This document shows, one piece after another, positions 1 through 8,072 of a DNA stretch of 64,000 nt. Below the pieces are notes generated by a model that worked only from the letters and a program-made list of their open reading frames with translations, was not told where the DNA came from and ran no database searches. The DNA is from Knoellia locipacati (GTDB lineage Bacteria; Actinomycetota; Actinomycetes; Actinomycetales; Dermatophilaceae): assembly GCF_007992835.1 (NCBI RefSeq), contig NZ_BKBA01000011.1, positions 186,001 to 250,000 on the forward strand, read 5' to 3'. Within the stretch, counting starts at the first letter, position 1, and each line of letters starts with the position of its first letter. The translations under genes were made by a program, and so were the position numbers.

Positions 1-38
1 GGTGAATCGTCAACTAGTTAGCAGAAGGAGTGGGCCAG

Positions 39-1136
39 ATGGAGTTCGGCATCTTCACCGTCGGGGACGTCACCATGGACCCGACCACCGGCGAGGCGCC
101 CTCGGAGAACGAGCGCATCAAGGCCACCATCGCCATCGCGAGGAAGGCGGAGGAGGTCGGGCTCGACGTCTTCGCCACCGGTGAGCACCACAACCCTCCG
201 TTCGCTGCTCCGGCCAACCCGCCGGTGCTGCTCGCGGCCATCGCCGCGCAGACCGAGCGCCTCGTCCTGTCGACGTCGACGACGCTCATCACGACGAACG
301 ACCCGGTGCGCATCGCCGAGGACTACGCCTACCTGCAGCACCTCTCGGACGGCCGCATGGACCTCATGATGGGCCGAGGCAACACCGGCCCGGTCTACCC
401 GTGGTTCGGCAAGGACATCCGCGACGGGCTCGACCTCGCCGTCGAGAACTACGCCCTCCTGCACCGCCTGTGGCGCGAGGAGGCCGTGAGCTGGCAGGGC
501 AAGTTCCGGACCCCGCTCCAGGGCTTCACGTCCACGCCCCGCCCGCTCGACGGCATACCGCCGTTCGTCTGGCACGGCTCGATCCGCAGCCCCGAGATCG
601 CCGAGCAGGCCGCGTTCTACGGCGACGGGTTCTTCCACAACAACATCTTCTGGCCGCTCTCGCACACCAAGCAGATGGTCAACCTCTACCGTCGCCGCTA
701 CCAGCACCACGGCCACGGCAAGCACGACCAGGCCATCGTCGGCCTGGGTGGCCAGGTCTTCATGCGCAGGAACAGCCAGGACGCCGTGCGTGAGTTCCGT
801 CCCTACTTCGACAACGCCCCCGTCTACGGTCACGGCCCGTCGATGGAGGACTTCACCCTCGAGACACCGCTCACCGTCGGTTCGCCGCAGCAGGTCATCG
901 AGCGCTACGGCGCCATGGCCGACCACGTCGGCGACTACCAGCGCCAGCTGTTCCTCATGGACCACGCCGGCCTGCCGCTCAAGACCGTCCTCGAGCAGCT
1001 CGACATCCTCGGTGGCGAGGTCGTGCCCGAGCTGCGCAGGATCGCTGACGCCCGTCGTCCCGCCCACGTGCCCGCCACGGCACCCCGTCACGCCGAGCGC
1101 CTCGCCGCGCTCGACGGCACCCCGGTGGAGGTCTGA
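39..1136 (+). CDS. LLM-class flavin-dependent monooxygenase (CE1758-like)
   Basis: A 365-residue protein of the bacterial luciferase-like (TIM-barrel) monooxygenase superfamily. The N-terminus MEFGIFTVGDV, the ATGEHHNPPF segment near residue 50 and the GRGNTGPVYPW loop are typical of the FMN-dependent LLM group that is paired with its own reductase (the CE1758/CE1759 type known from corynebacteria). I chose ATG at 39 because AGAAGGAG (23-30) lies 8 bases upstream; an in-frame GTG at 30 overlaps that site and is less likely. The FMN reductase gene follows after one base, so the two probably form a two-component oxygenase. The substrate cannot be read from sequence. Confidence 0.9.
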   Translation: MEFGIFTVGDVTMDPTTGEAPSENERIKATIAIARKAEEVGLDVFATGEHHNPPFAAPANPPVLLAAIAAQTERLVLSTSTTLITTNDPVRIAEDYAYLQHLSDGRMDLMMGRGNTGPVYPWFGKDIRDGLDLAVENYALLHRLWREEAVSWQGKFRTPLQGFTSTPRPLDGIPPFVWHGSIRSPEIAEQAAFYGDGFFHNNIFWPLSHTKQMVNLYRRRYQHHGHGKHDQAIVGLGGQVFMRRNSQDAVREFRPYFDNAPVYGHGPSMEDFTLETPLTVGSPQQVIERYGAMADHVGDYQRQLFLMDHAGLPLKTVLEQLDILGGEVVPELRRIADARRPAHVPATAPRHAERLAALDGTPVEV

Positions 1137-1137
1137 C

Positions 1138-1797
1138 ATGACCCGTCGCATCGTCGCGGTCACCGCAGGCCTGTCCGAGCCCAGCTCGACCCGTCTGCTC
1201 ACCGACCGCCTCACCGAGGCCGTCGACCGGCACGTCACCGCCCACGGTGAGGACGCGGCCATCGAGGTCGTCGAGCTGCGCCCGCTAGCGAAGCTCATCG
1301 CCGAGCAGATGCTCACGCGCTTCCCCAGCGGCGAGCTCACCGCGGCGATCGAGAAGGTCCTGTCCGCCGACGCGCTCGTCGTGGTGACGCCGGTCTTCTC
1401 GGGGTCCTACAGCGGGCTGTTCAAGTCCTTCTTCGACAACCTGGACGTGGGCGCCCTGGACGGCAAGCCGGTCCTGATCGCCGCCACGGGCGGGTCCTCC
1501 CGGCACTCGCTCATGCTCGACCACGCGATGCGTCCGCTGTTCTCCTACCTCCATGCCTCGGTCGTCCCGACCGGTGTCATGGCGGCGACCGACGACTTCG
1601 GCACGACCGGGCTGGACCGCAGGGTCGACCGGGCCGCCGCCGAGCTCGTCGCGGCGCTGCTCGGCGCCGCCGCGGGAGCCTCCGCGGGGCGGTCGGGGTT
1701 CCTGCCCGCCGAGGGTGAGCAGCGCGAGGCCGGATTCACCGACCGCTTCGACGACGTGCCGGACTTCACCGAGCTGCTCCGCCGCGCCTCGTCCTGA
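1138..1797 (+). CDS. NAD(P)H-dependent FMN reductase (CE1759-like)
   Basis: A 219-residue flavodoxin-like NADPH-dependent FMN reductase. The start MTRRIVAVTAGLSEPSSTRL has the phosphate-binding first loop, and VTPVFSGSYSGLFKSFFD near residue 85 is the conserved flavin-site stretch of the family, followed by ATGGSSRHS. The ATG lies one base after the stop of the monooxygenase, so the pair is translationally coupled. The likely role is to supply reduced FMN to that monooxygenase. The 3' flank holds a small hairpin (1816-1836). Confidence 0.9.
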   Translation: MTRRIVAVTAGLSEPSSTRLLTDRLTEAVDRHVTAHGEDAAIEVVELRPLAKLIAEQMLTRFPSGELTAAIEKVLSADALVVVTPVFSGSYSGLFKSFFDNLDVGALDGKPVLIAATGGSSRHSLMLDHAMRPLFSYLHASVVPTGVMAATDDFGTTGLDRRVDRAAAELVAALLGAAAGASAGRSGFLPAEGEQREAGFTDRFDDVPDFTELLRRASS

Positions 1798-1815
1798 GGT
1801 CCGGACACGCCAGCA

Positions 1816-1836
1816 ACCACCCTCTCGATGGGTGGT
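1816..1836 (+). terminator. weak hairpin after the FMN reductase
   Basis: ACCACCC (1816-1822) pairs with GGGTGGT (1830-1836) around a 7-base loop, 20 bases after the reductase stop. There is no T-run, so this is only a possible terminator. The rest of 1837-2005 is the leader of the cold-shock gene, in which I see no further clear structure. Confidence 0.35.
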
Positions 1837-2005
1837 CAGCGGGTGAAGGCTGCTACCGTTGCCACGTTGCCTTTCAGACCACGTCCTGCGTGGCCGACAT
1901 GACCGACTCGCCCTGCGAACAGTTCGCGGTGTGACCGGGTCGGGAATCGGCGGCAATGAGGACTCCACACGGGAGTTCTCGCAACACACAGAAGAGGCAA
2001 CACCA

Positions 2006-2209
2006 GTGGCAACCGGCACCGTGAAGTGGTTCAACAGCGAAAAGGGCTTCGGCTTCATCGAGCAGGACGGCGGCGGCGCCGACGTCTTCGTTCACTACTC
2101 GGCGATCGAGAGCAGCGGCTACCGCGAGCTCACCGAAGGCCAGAAGGTCGAGTTCGACGTCACGCAGGGCCCCAAGGGCCCGCAGGCCGAGAAGGTCAAG
2201 GGTCTCTGA
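2006..2209 (+). CDS. cspA: cold-shock protein, CspA family
   Basis: A 67-residue single-domain cold-shock protein. The RNA-binding motifs RNP1 (KGFGFIE) and RNP2 (VFVHYS) are intact, and the protein opens with [13 protein letters not shown]. It acts as a cytoplasmic RNA chaperone or antiterminator. The start is GTG at 2006 with GAAGAGG (1991-1997) 8 bases upstream. Upstream in-frame ATG codons would add a long low-quality extension and are rejected. The gene stands alone, with a leader of up to about 170 bases and its own strong terminator at 2243-2273, as expected of an independently regulated csp gene. Confidence 0.95.
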   Translation: MATGTVKWFNSEKGFGFIEQDGGGADVFVHYSAIESSGYRELTEGQKVEFDVTQGPKGPQAEKVKGL

Positions 2210-2242
2210 CCTTCGATCACCTTCGAGACTCCGTTCTCAGCG

Positions 2243-2273
2243 AAACCCCCCGACCGCGAGGTCGGGGGGTTTT
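2243..2273 (+). terminator. rho-independent terminator of cspA
   Basis: A 13-bp stem (AAACCCCCCGACC with GGTCGGGGGGTTT) around a GCGA tetraloop, running into TTTT. It begins 33 bases after the cold-shock stop codon. A GTATGCCG octamer follows directly at 2275. Confidence 0.9.
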
Positions 2274-2332
2274 CGTATGCCGTGGTGCCCGGACCGCTTC
2301 CCTGACCGGGTCCGTGGCGGGACAGTGGGGAG

Positions 2333-4060
2333 GTGACCAGCCCGCGACGCGAGGTCGACGCCGACTTCGCCGAGTACGTGCGCGCGAGGCAGCAACAGCT
2401 GTTGCACGCGGCATACCTCGTCTGTGGTGACGCGGAGCTGGCTGAGGACGTCACCGAGTCCACGTTCGCCGCGCTGCTGCTGCGGTGGGGACGGCTGCGG
2501 GACGACGACCCCGACACGTTCACCCGCAGGGTCCTGCACCGCGCCGCACTCACGCGCCATGTCCGCCGCCACGGCCGGGGCGCGGCTGCCGCACCGTCAG
2601 GTTCGGACCGGTCCAGAGGCCCCCGGCTCCCGCCGGAGCTCGCCGGCCTGACCCGCCGGCAGCGCGCCGTCGCCGTCCTACGGCGCTTCGAGGGCCGCTC
2701 CGAGGTCGAGACGGCGGAGGCCCTCGCGATGTCCGTCGCCGCGGTGCGCCGCCAGCTCCCGTCCACCACGGGGGACGAGCTGTCGGATGCCGCGGCCCCG
2801 GTGGGGGAACTCGACTTCGTCGACCGGGCCCGGACCCGGGCCCGGTCCCTGCGGCGGCGCACGCGCCGCACCCGGCTCGTGTCGCTCGTCGGGGTCGCGG
2901 CGGTCGTGGCCGCCGTCGCCGTCGTCCCGCGGGGCGAGGGTGGGTCGGTGACGCCGGCGCCGGCACCCATCCCGTCACCGTCGCAGGACCGACCCGAGTC
3001 CTCGACGGTCTGGGACCGCGCGCCCTTCGAGCTGCTCGGCACCCTGGCGCAGGTGGGGCCCGCGCCGGGGCAGGTTGCCGAGCTGCCGCGGATCGACGAC
3101 CTCACCCGCGGCCAGCTTGCCCTGCCCGACGTGCTCTCGTTCGGCCCGCGCACCGTGATGCGTGACCTCAGCGACCTCGGGGGCAGCAGCGCACCGGTAC
3201 GTGCCGTCCTGCTGCGGCACACGTCCGACGGGTTGCGTGCGGTCCTCGTGCGACCGACCCTGAGCGACCCCTTCGTGCTCCTCGACACGGTGCCGCTCGT
3301 GCCCAACGTCGACGAGGCGGGCAACGAGACGGCACCGCTCGAGGTCAAGGCCATCGCGGACGACCGGCGGCGGGTGCTCTTCGTCCAGCCCGGCAGGGTC
3401 GTCGTGCTCGACGCCTTCACCGCGCAGGCGACGACGTTCGCCGTCCCCGACCGCTACCTCACCGCCGGGGGCTGGGCACCCGACGGCCGGTCGGTGCTCG
3501 TGTGGTCGCGGACGCGGCGATGGCGGGTCACCCCCGAGACCGGCACCGTCCGCGACGTCCACCGCGCCGCGCTCTCCGTGCACCCCGGCGCCTACGAGGT
3601 GCAGGTCCAGCCGCCCGACGAGATGCGGGTGCTCGGCTTCGACGGGCAGGGCTCCGGCTCGTCCACGCGGACCGGGCCGGCCGCGCTCTCGGGGGTGTGG
3701 GGCTCCACCTTCGCCTCGGGGGAGCGGTTCGCCACCGGTGGCTTCCTCGGGCAGGAGGCGGCGCTCGCGGCGAACCGGCGCCGTCCGGCGGGGTTGTTCC
3801 AGGGTGTCTACGCCGCCGCGGCCGACGACTCGGTGACCCCGCGGCTGCTCATCTCGCCGGAGAGCGAGGGGGTGACGCTCGGCTGCTGCGAGGTGCTCGG
3901 CTGGGTCTACCGGGACCAGGTCCTCGTGCGCTGGCACACAACCGACCTGCTCTCGTGGAACACGACCACCGGAGCACTGCTCCGGGTGGCGACCCTCCCG
4001 GGCGCTGAGGAGCGACCGGTGCCGGGCAGCCCGGCCGAGTCGGTCGCGATCGCTCCCTGA
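2333..4060 (+). CDS. fused degenerate ECF sigma factor and membrane beta-propeller-like protein
   Basis: A 575-residue protein. Residues 1 to about 150 resemble a SigE-family ECF sigma factor: FAEYVRARQQQLLHAAYLVCGD is near-identical in pattern to the stand-alone sigma factor at 4131. The region-4 helix-turn-helix is degenerate (ETAEALAMSVAAVRRQL). A basic patch and one membrane helix follow (LVSLVGVAAVVAAVAVV, around residue 185), then a 370-residue domain paralogous to the protein at 4652, sharing the patterns VTAVLLRH, PGKVVVLD and a CCEVLGW/CCRPLRW block. The start is uncertain: GTG at 2333 has GGGGAGG immediately against it, with no spacer. The module looks like a duplication of the 4131-5986 pair in which sigma and membrane partner became one chain. 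Confidence 0.75.
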   Translation: MTSPRREVDADFAEYVRARQQQLLHAAYLVCGDAELAEDVTESTFAALLLRWGRLRDDDPDTFTRRVLHRAALTRHVRRHGRGAAAAPSGSDRSRGPRLPPELAGLTRRQRAVAVLRRFEGRSEVETAEALAMSVAAVRRQLPSTTGDELSDAAAPVGELDFVDRARTRARSLRRRTRRTRLVSLVGVAAVVAAVAVVPRGEGGSVTPAPAPIPSPSQDRPESSTVWDRAPFELLGTLAQVGPAPGQVAELPRIDDLTRGQLALPDVLSFGPRTVMRDLSDLGGSSAPVRAVLLRHTSDGLRAVLVRPTLSDPFVLLDTVPLVPNVDEAGNETAPLEVKAIADDRRRVLFVQPGRVVVLDAFTAQATTFAVPDRYLTAGGWAPDGRSVLVWSRTRRWRVTPETGTVRDVHRAALSVHPGAYEVQVQPPDEMRVLGFDGQGSGSSTRTGPAALSGVWGSTFASGERFATGGFLGQEAALAANRRRPAGLFQGVYAAAADDSVTPRLLISPESEGVTLGCCEVLGWVYRDQVLVRWHTTDLLSWNTTTGALLRVATLPGAEERPVPGSPAESVAIAP

Positions 4061-4130
4061 CCGAGGCACCGAGTCATTTCGTGACCTGCCCAACCTGACA
4101 GGGCAGTGGAAGCGTTGGGAGGGTGTGACC

Positions 4131-4655
4131 ATGCACCGGGGACCCGGCGAGGTCGACGAGGAGTTCGCCGACTACGTCCGCTCGCGCCAGCAGCGGCTGC
4201 TGCGTGCCGCCTACCTCGTCTGCGGCGACGAGCACCTCGCCCATGACCTCCTGCAGGGCGCACTCATCAAGCTGGCCCTGCACTGGCCCAAGGTGCGCGA
4301 CGAGCACCCGGACGCCTACGTCCGCCGCATCCTCTACCGCGACGCCGTCTCGGCATGGCGCCGACGGCGACGCGAGGTCGTCTCGCCCGGCGATGCGCTG
4401 GCTGCCGTGCCCGCTCCGGAACGACTCGAGGACCGGGTCGACCGGGTCGACCTCATGCGGGCCCTCGCCCAGCTCGCGCCGAGGCAGCGCGCGGTCATCG
4501 TGCTGCGCTACTTCGAGGACCGCAGCGAGCGCGAGATCGCGGAGATCCTCGGGGTGAGCCCCGGCACCGTCAAGAGCCAGGCGCACGACGCGCTGCGCCG
4601 CCTGCGAGAGATCGTTCCCGACCTCACCCTCGAGGCACCCGGAGGTGTGCGATGA
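4131..4655 (+). CDS. SigE-family ECF RNA polymerase sigma factor
   Basis: A 174-residue ECF sigma factor. Region 2 carries FADYVRSRQQRLLRAAYLVCGDEHLAHDLLQ split over residues 12-42. Region 4 carries QRAVIVLRYFEDRSEREIAE followed by the helix-turn-helix LGVSPGTVKSQ. It should direct RNA polymerase to a small regulon. ATG at 4131 is chosen because GGGAGG (4117-4122) sits 8 bases upstream; an in-frame GTG at 4125 is the alternative. Its stop overlaps the next start by ATGA, so it is coupled to the membrane protein that follows, the usual arrangement for a sigma factor and a regulator. Confidence 0.92.
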   Translation: MHRGPGEVDEEFADYVRSRQQRLLRAAYLVCGDEHLAHDLLQGALIKLALHWPKVRDEHPDAYVRRILYRDAVSAWRRRRREVVSPGDALAAVPAPERLEDRVDRVDLMRALAQLAPRQRAVIVLRYFEDRSEREIAEILGVSPGTVKSQAHDALRRLREIVPDLTLEAPGGVR

Positions 4656-5986
4656 CCCACCGGCTCAAGGACCTCCTGGAGGCTTCCGCCGAGCACGTCT
4701 CGGGTCCCGACCTCGCCGCGGGGGCGTGGGGCGCGGCGCAGACCGTTCGACGGCGACGGCGTCTGCTCGGTGCTGCCGCAACCGCCGTGGCCGCGGCCGT
4801 GGTCGTCGCCGCGATGGTGCTCCCGGACGACAGAGGCGGTTCCGACACCCTGCCCGCCTCCACGCCGACCTCGACGCGTCCCACGCCCTCGGCGACCGGT
4901 CCCCAGCCGTGGAGGTCCGCGCAGCCGGTCGACGTCATGGGGGTGAACACGACCTTCGGCCCGACGGTGGAGCAGGTGGCGTCGCTGCCGCGCGTGGACG
5001 ACCGGACTGCCAAGGTCGTGGGCCTCCCGCAGAGCCTCAACCCGTCGGCGAGGGAGGTGCGTCCCCTCACGCTCGAACAGCCGGCGCTGGCCGCCTCGGG
5101 TGACGCCGGTGCGCCGGTCACGGCGGTGCTGCTCCGCCACGGTTCAGACGGCGCCCTGTTCCCCCTGCTGCACCGCCCCGCGCTGTCCCGGCCGTGGCAG
5201 GAGGTGGACGCGCTCGCGCTGCGTCCCGTGACCGACTCCGGTGGCAACGAGTCCGACCCCATCGGGGACCGGGCGGTCTCGCCCGATGGCCGCCGGGTCG
5301 CCTTCCCCCAGCCGGGCAAGGTGGTCGTCCTCGACGTTGTGACCGCGCAGGTGCGCACCGTCCCGGTCGACGACCCCTACCTCGAGGACGTCGGCTGGCT
5401 CGGGGACGGGTCGGCCCTCGTCGCCCGTTCCTCGGGGCGGCAGTGGCGGGTCGACCCGGCTACCGGCGGCGTCACGGCATACGGCGACCACGCCTATGCG
5501 GGGCGTTACGAGATCTCCGTCCTGGGAGATGACGTCACCCTGGGGACCCAGGGCGACCAAGGCCTGACGACCCAGCAGCGAAAGCTGCCCGGTGTGCTGT
5601 TCGAGGCGGGGGACACCGTGAGCGGACGGGCCGACCGCGCCGCCGTCGGGGCCTTCCTCAGCCCGGCGGCGCAGGAGTCCTCGCCCACCCACGAGGGTTA
5701 TGCGCCGTACCAGGGCATTCTCACCGTCGACGCGCGAACACCAAGCCAGGTCGCGCTGCTCCTCGTCCCGGACTCCATGGACGGCGGGTTCTCCAAGGGC
5801 TGCTGTCGCCCCCTCCGGTGGCTCGGCGACGATCGGCTCCTCGTCCAGTGGAGCGCCGACCTCCTCGTCTGGGACCTCGCCGGCCAGGAGTTCGCTCGGG
5901 TGTCGGTGGCCCCCCGGACGGAGGGGTCGACGAGCGAGACGCTCCCGCCGGGCACGCTGTCCTCCTCGTACGCGGTGGCTCCCTAG
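4652..5986 (+). CDS. membrane-anchored beta-propeller-like protein, putative sigma-factor partner
   Basis: A 444-residue protein with a short cytoplasmic N-terminus (residues 1-35, basic at its end: RRRRRLLG), one membrane helix at about 40-60 and a large extracytoplasmic domain. That domain has repeated strand patterns of the kind seen in beta-propellers (VSPDGRRVAFPQPGKVVVLD, LGDGSALVARSSGRQWRVD) and a paired-cysteine CCRPLRWLGDD near the C-terminus. It is coupled to the ECF sigma gene by a 4-base overlap and is probably its membrane partner, though I see no canonical anti-sigma zinc motif. Its stop codon shares the tetranucleotide CTAG with the convergent sulfurtransferase gene. Confidence 0.75.
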   Translation: MTHRLKDLLEASAEHVSGPDLAAGAWGAAQTVRRRRRLLGAAATAVAAAVVVAAMVLPDDRGGSDTLPASTPTSTRPTPSATGPQPWRSAQPVDVMGVNTTFGPTVEQVASLPRVDDRTAKVVGLPQSLNPSAREVRPLTLEQPALAASGDAGAPVTAVLLRHGSDGALFPLLHRPALSRPWQEVDALALRPVTDSGGNESDPIGDRAVSPDGRRVAFPQPGKVVVLDVVTAQVRTVPVDDPYLEDVGWLGDGSALVARSSGRQWRVDPATGGVTAYGDHAYAGRYEISVLGDDVTLGTQGDQGLTTQQRKLPGVLFEAGDTVSGRADRAAVGAFLSPAAQESSPTHEGYAPYQGILTVDARTPSQVALLLVPDSMDGGFSKGCCRPLRWLGDDRLLVQWSADLLVWDLAGQEFARVSVAPRTEGSTSETLPPGTLSSSYAVAP

Positions 5987-6810
5987 CGTGCGGGACCGGT
6001 CTCGACCGGGCGGTCGGGGTCGGTGATCCAGTGGCTCCAGGACCCGATGTAGGGCGTGGCGTCGATGCCCGCCAGGTGCAGGGCGAGCGCGGTGTGCGCG
6101 GCGGTCACACCTGACCCGCACGACGTCCCGACCTCGCCGGCGCCCGTCACACCGAGCCCGGCGAAGTAGGCCCGGAGCTCGTCGGCCGACCGGAACCGGC
6201 CGTCGGCCTCGAGCTGCTCGGCCATCGGAGCGTTGCGCGCACCGGGGATGTGGCCGGCCACCGCGTCGATCGGCTCGGTCTCGCCCCGGAAGCGCTCTCC
6301 CGCACGGGAGTCGAGGAGTATGCCGTCCAGCGCCACTCGCGCTGCACCGTCGGCGTCGAGGACGGCGACCGAGCCGGGTCGCACCGTGACGGTGCCCGGT
6401 TCCACCGCGGGCACGTCCGTCGTCACCGCGCCGCCGGCGGTCTGCCAGGCGGCCAGCCCGCCGTCGAGCACGCGGACGTCCGTGAGGCCCGCCCAGCGCA
6501 GCACCCACCACGCCCGCGCCGAGGCCAGCGAGGTCTGCTGGTCGTAGACGACGACGGTGTCGCCGTCGTCCACCCCGACGGCGCGCAGCCCGGCCTCGAG
6601 CACCGACGGGTCCGGCAGCGGGTGCCGCCCACCGGCGCCGGGCGGACCGGCGAGCACGCCGTCGAGGTCGAGGTGAGGTGCGCCCGGGAGGTGCGCCACG
6701 GCATACAGCGCAGGTCCGTCGCCGGCGAGGGAGTACTGGACGTCGAGGACGCGGACGGCGCCGGCCTCGATGGCGGAGGCGAGCACGCCCGGGGTGATGA
6801 GCGTGGACAT
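5983..6810 (-). CDS. sulfurtransferase (thiosulfate/3-mercaptopyruvate type)
   Basis: A 275-residue protein with two tandem rhodanese domains. The active-site loop CGSGVTA places the catalytic cysteine at residue 231 in the second domain. The CGSG(V/I)T signature is the one used by 3-mercaptopyruvate and thiosulfate sulfurtransferases (SseA type). HLPGAPHLDLD (N-terminal domain) and GHIPGARNAPM (C-terminal domain) are the family's structural motifs. It moves sulfane sulfur to cyanide or thiol acceptors in the cytoplasm. I use the ATG at 6810 (MSTLITPGVL); the longer upstream frame has no family similarity. It is convergent with the gene ending at 5986 and the two stops overlap in CTAG. Confidence 0.9.
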   Translation of the reverse strand: MSTLITPGVLASAIEAGAVRVLDVQYSLAGDGPALYAVAHLPGAPHLDLDGVLAGPPGAGGRHPLPDPSVLEAGLRAVGVDDGDTVVVYDQQTSLASARAWWVLRWAGLTDVRVLDGGLAAWQTAGGAVTTDVPAVEPGTVTVRPGSVAVLDADGAARVALDGILLDSRAGERFRGETEPIDAVAGHIPGARNAPMAEQLEADGRFRSADELRAYFAGLGVTGAGEVGTSCGSGVTAAHTALALHLAGIDATPYIGSWSHWITDPDRPVETGPAR

Positions 6811-6844
6811 GGAGCCAGTCAACCAGTGGGACAATCGTGCGGTC

Positions 6845-8059
6845 ATGACTGCCGCACCCACGACCTCCAGCACCCCCGTCCTGCCGCCCCTGCAGATCGG
6901 GCGCCACACGATCGAGTCCCCGGTCGTGCTCGCGCCGATGGCCGGCATCACCAACCGGGCGTTCCGCCGGCTGTGCCGTGAGTACGGCTCGGCCGGGTCC
7001 GCCGCCGGTGGCGCCACCGGGGCGACGAGCCTCTACGTCAACGAGATGGTGACCTCGCGCGCGCTCGTCGAGCGGACCCCCGAGACGATGCGGCTCATCA
7101 GCCACGGCCCCGAGGAGAACCCGCGCTCGGTGCAGCTGTACTCCGTCGACCCGGCCACCGCCGGCCTGGCCGCACGGATGCTCGTCACCGAGGACCTCGC
7201 CGACCACATCGACCTCAACTTCGGCTGCCCCGTCCCCAAGGTGACCCGCAAGGGTGGGGGAGCGGCGCTGCCGTGGAAGACCGAGCTGTTCCGCGGGATC
7301 GTCAGCAACGTCGTGCGTGAGGCCAGCCCCTACGGCGTGCCCGTCACGGTGAAGATGCGGATCGGCATCGATGCCGACCACATCACCTACCTCGACGCCG
7401 GACGGATCGCCGAGGGTGAGGGCGCTGCCGCCGTCGCCCTGCACGGAAGGACTGCGGCACAGGCCTACTCGGGTCAGGCCGACTGGTCCGCGATCGCCCG
7501 GCTCAAGGAGGCCGTGACGTCGGTGCCGGTGCTCGGCAACGGCGACATCTGGTCGGCCGAGGACGCCCTCGAGATGGTGCGGCAGACCGGGTGCGACGGT
7601 GTCGTCGTCGGTCGGGGCTGCCTCGGGCGGCCCTGGCTCTTCACGGACCTCGCGGCCGCGTTCGCCGGCAGCACGGCCCGGGTCCAGCCGGGCCTGCGCG
7701 AGGTGACCGACACGCTCCGTCGGCACGCGGCATACCTCGTCGACTTCTACGACGGCGACGAGCTGCGCGGCTGCCGCGACATCCGCAAGCACATCGCGTG
7801 GTACCTCAAGGGCTTCCCGGCGGGCTCGACCTTGCGCAACCAGCTCGCGCTCGTCGACAGCCTCCAGGCGCTCGACGACCTCATCGGCACGATGGACCTC
7901 GACGCCCCGTGGCCGGGCGAGCCGGCCGAGGGCCAGCGAGGCCGCGCCGGCTCCCCGCGGGTCGTCGCGCTCCCCGAGAACTGGCTGCGCTCGCGCGACC
8001 TCGACGAGTCGCAGCGGGCCCAGATCGCGCACGCGGAGCTCTCTGTCTCAGGCGGCTGA
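6845..8059 (+). CDS. dusB: tRNA-dihydrouridine synthase B
   Basis: A 404-residue Dus-family flavoenzyme that reduces uridines in the D-loop of tRNA. It opens the barrel with APMAGITNRAFRRLCREYG, has the catalytic cysteine at residue 128 in LNFGCPVPKVTRKGGG, and binds FMN through VKMRIGID, LHGRTAAQ and NGDIWS followed by GVVVGRGCLGRPW. Residues 49-62 hold a Gly/Ala/Ser/Thr insertion between EYG and LYVNEM that typical DusB proteins lack. ATG at 6845 gives MTAAPTTSSTPVLPPL; divergent from the sulfurtransferase, with a 34-base gap. Confidence 0.95.
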   Translation: MTAAPTTSSTPVLPPLQIGRHTIESPVVLAPMAGITNRAFRRLCREYGSAGSAAGGATGATSLYVNEMVTSRALVERTPETMRLISHGPEENPRSVQLYSVDPATAGLAARMLVTEDLADHIDLNFGCPVPKVTRKGGGAALPWKTELFRGIVSNVVREASPYGVPVTVKMRIGIDADHITYLDAGRIAEGEGAAAVALHGRTAAQAYSGQADWSAIARLKEAVTSVPVLGNGDIWSAEDALEMVRQTGCDGVVVGRGCLGRPWLFTDLAAAFAGSTARVQPGLREVTDTLRRHAAYLVDFYDGDELRGCRDIRKHIAWYLKGFPAGSTLRNQLALVDSLQALDDLIGTMDLDAPWPGEPAEGQRGRAGSPRVVALPENWLRSRDLDESQRAQIAHAELSVSGG

Positions 8060-8072
8060 CAGACTTCGGTCC

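Noticed and set aside
30-38. GTG at 30 as the start of the first monooxygenase gene
   Set aside because: It overlaps the Shine-Dalgarno AGAAGGAG; ATG at 39 has proper spacing.
5144-8032. 962-codon minus-strand frame opposite the propeller gene and dusB
   Set aside because: Composition is Arg/Ala/Gly/Val-rich without motifs and it lies opposite genes with clear family signatures.
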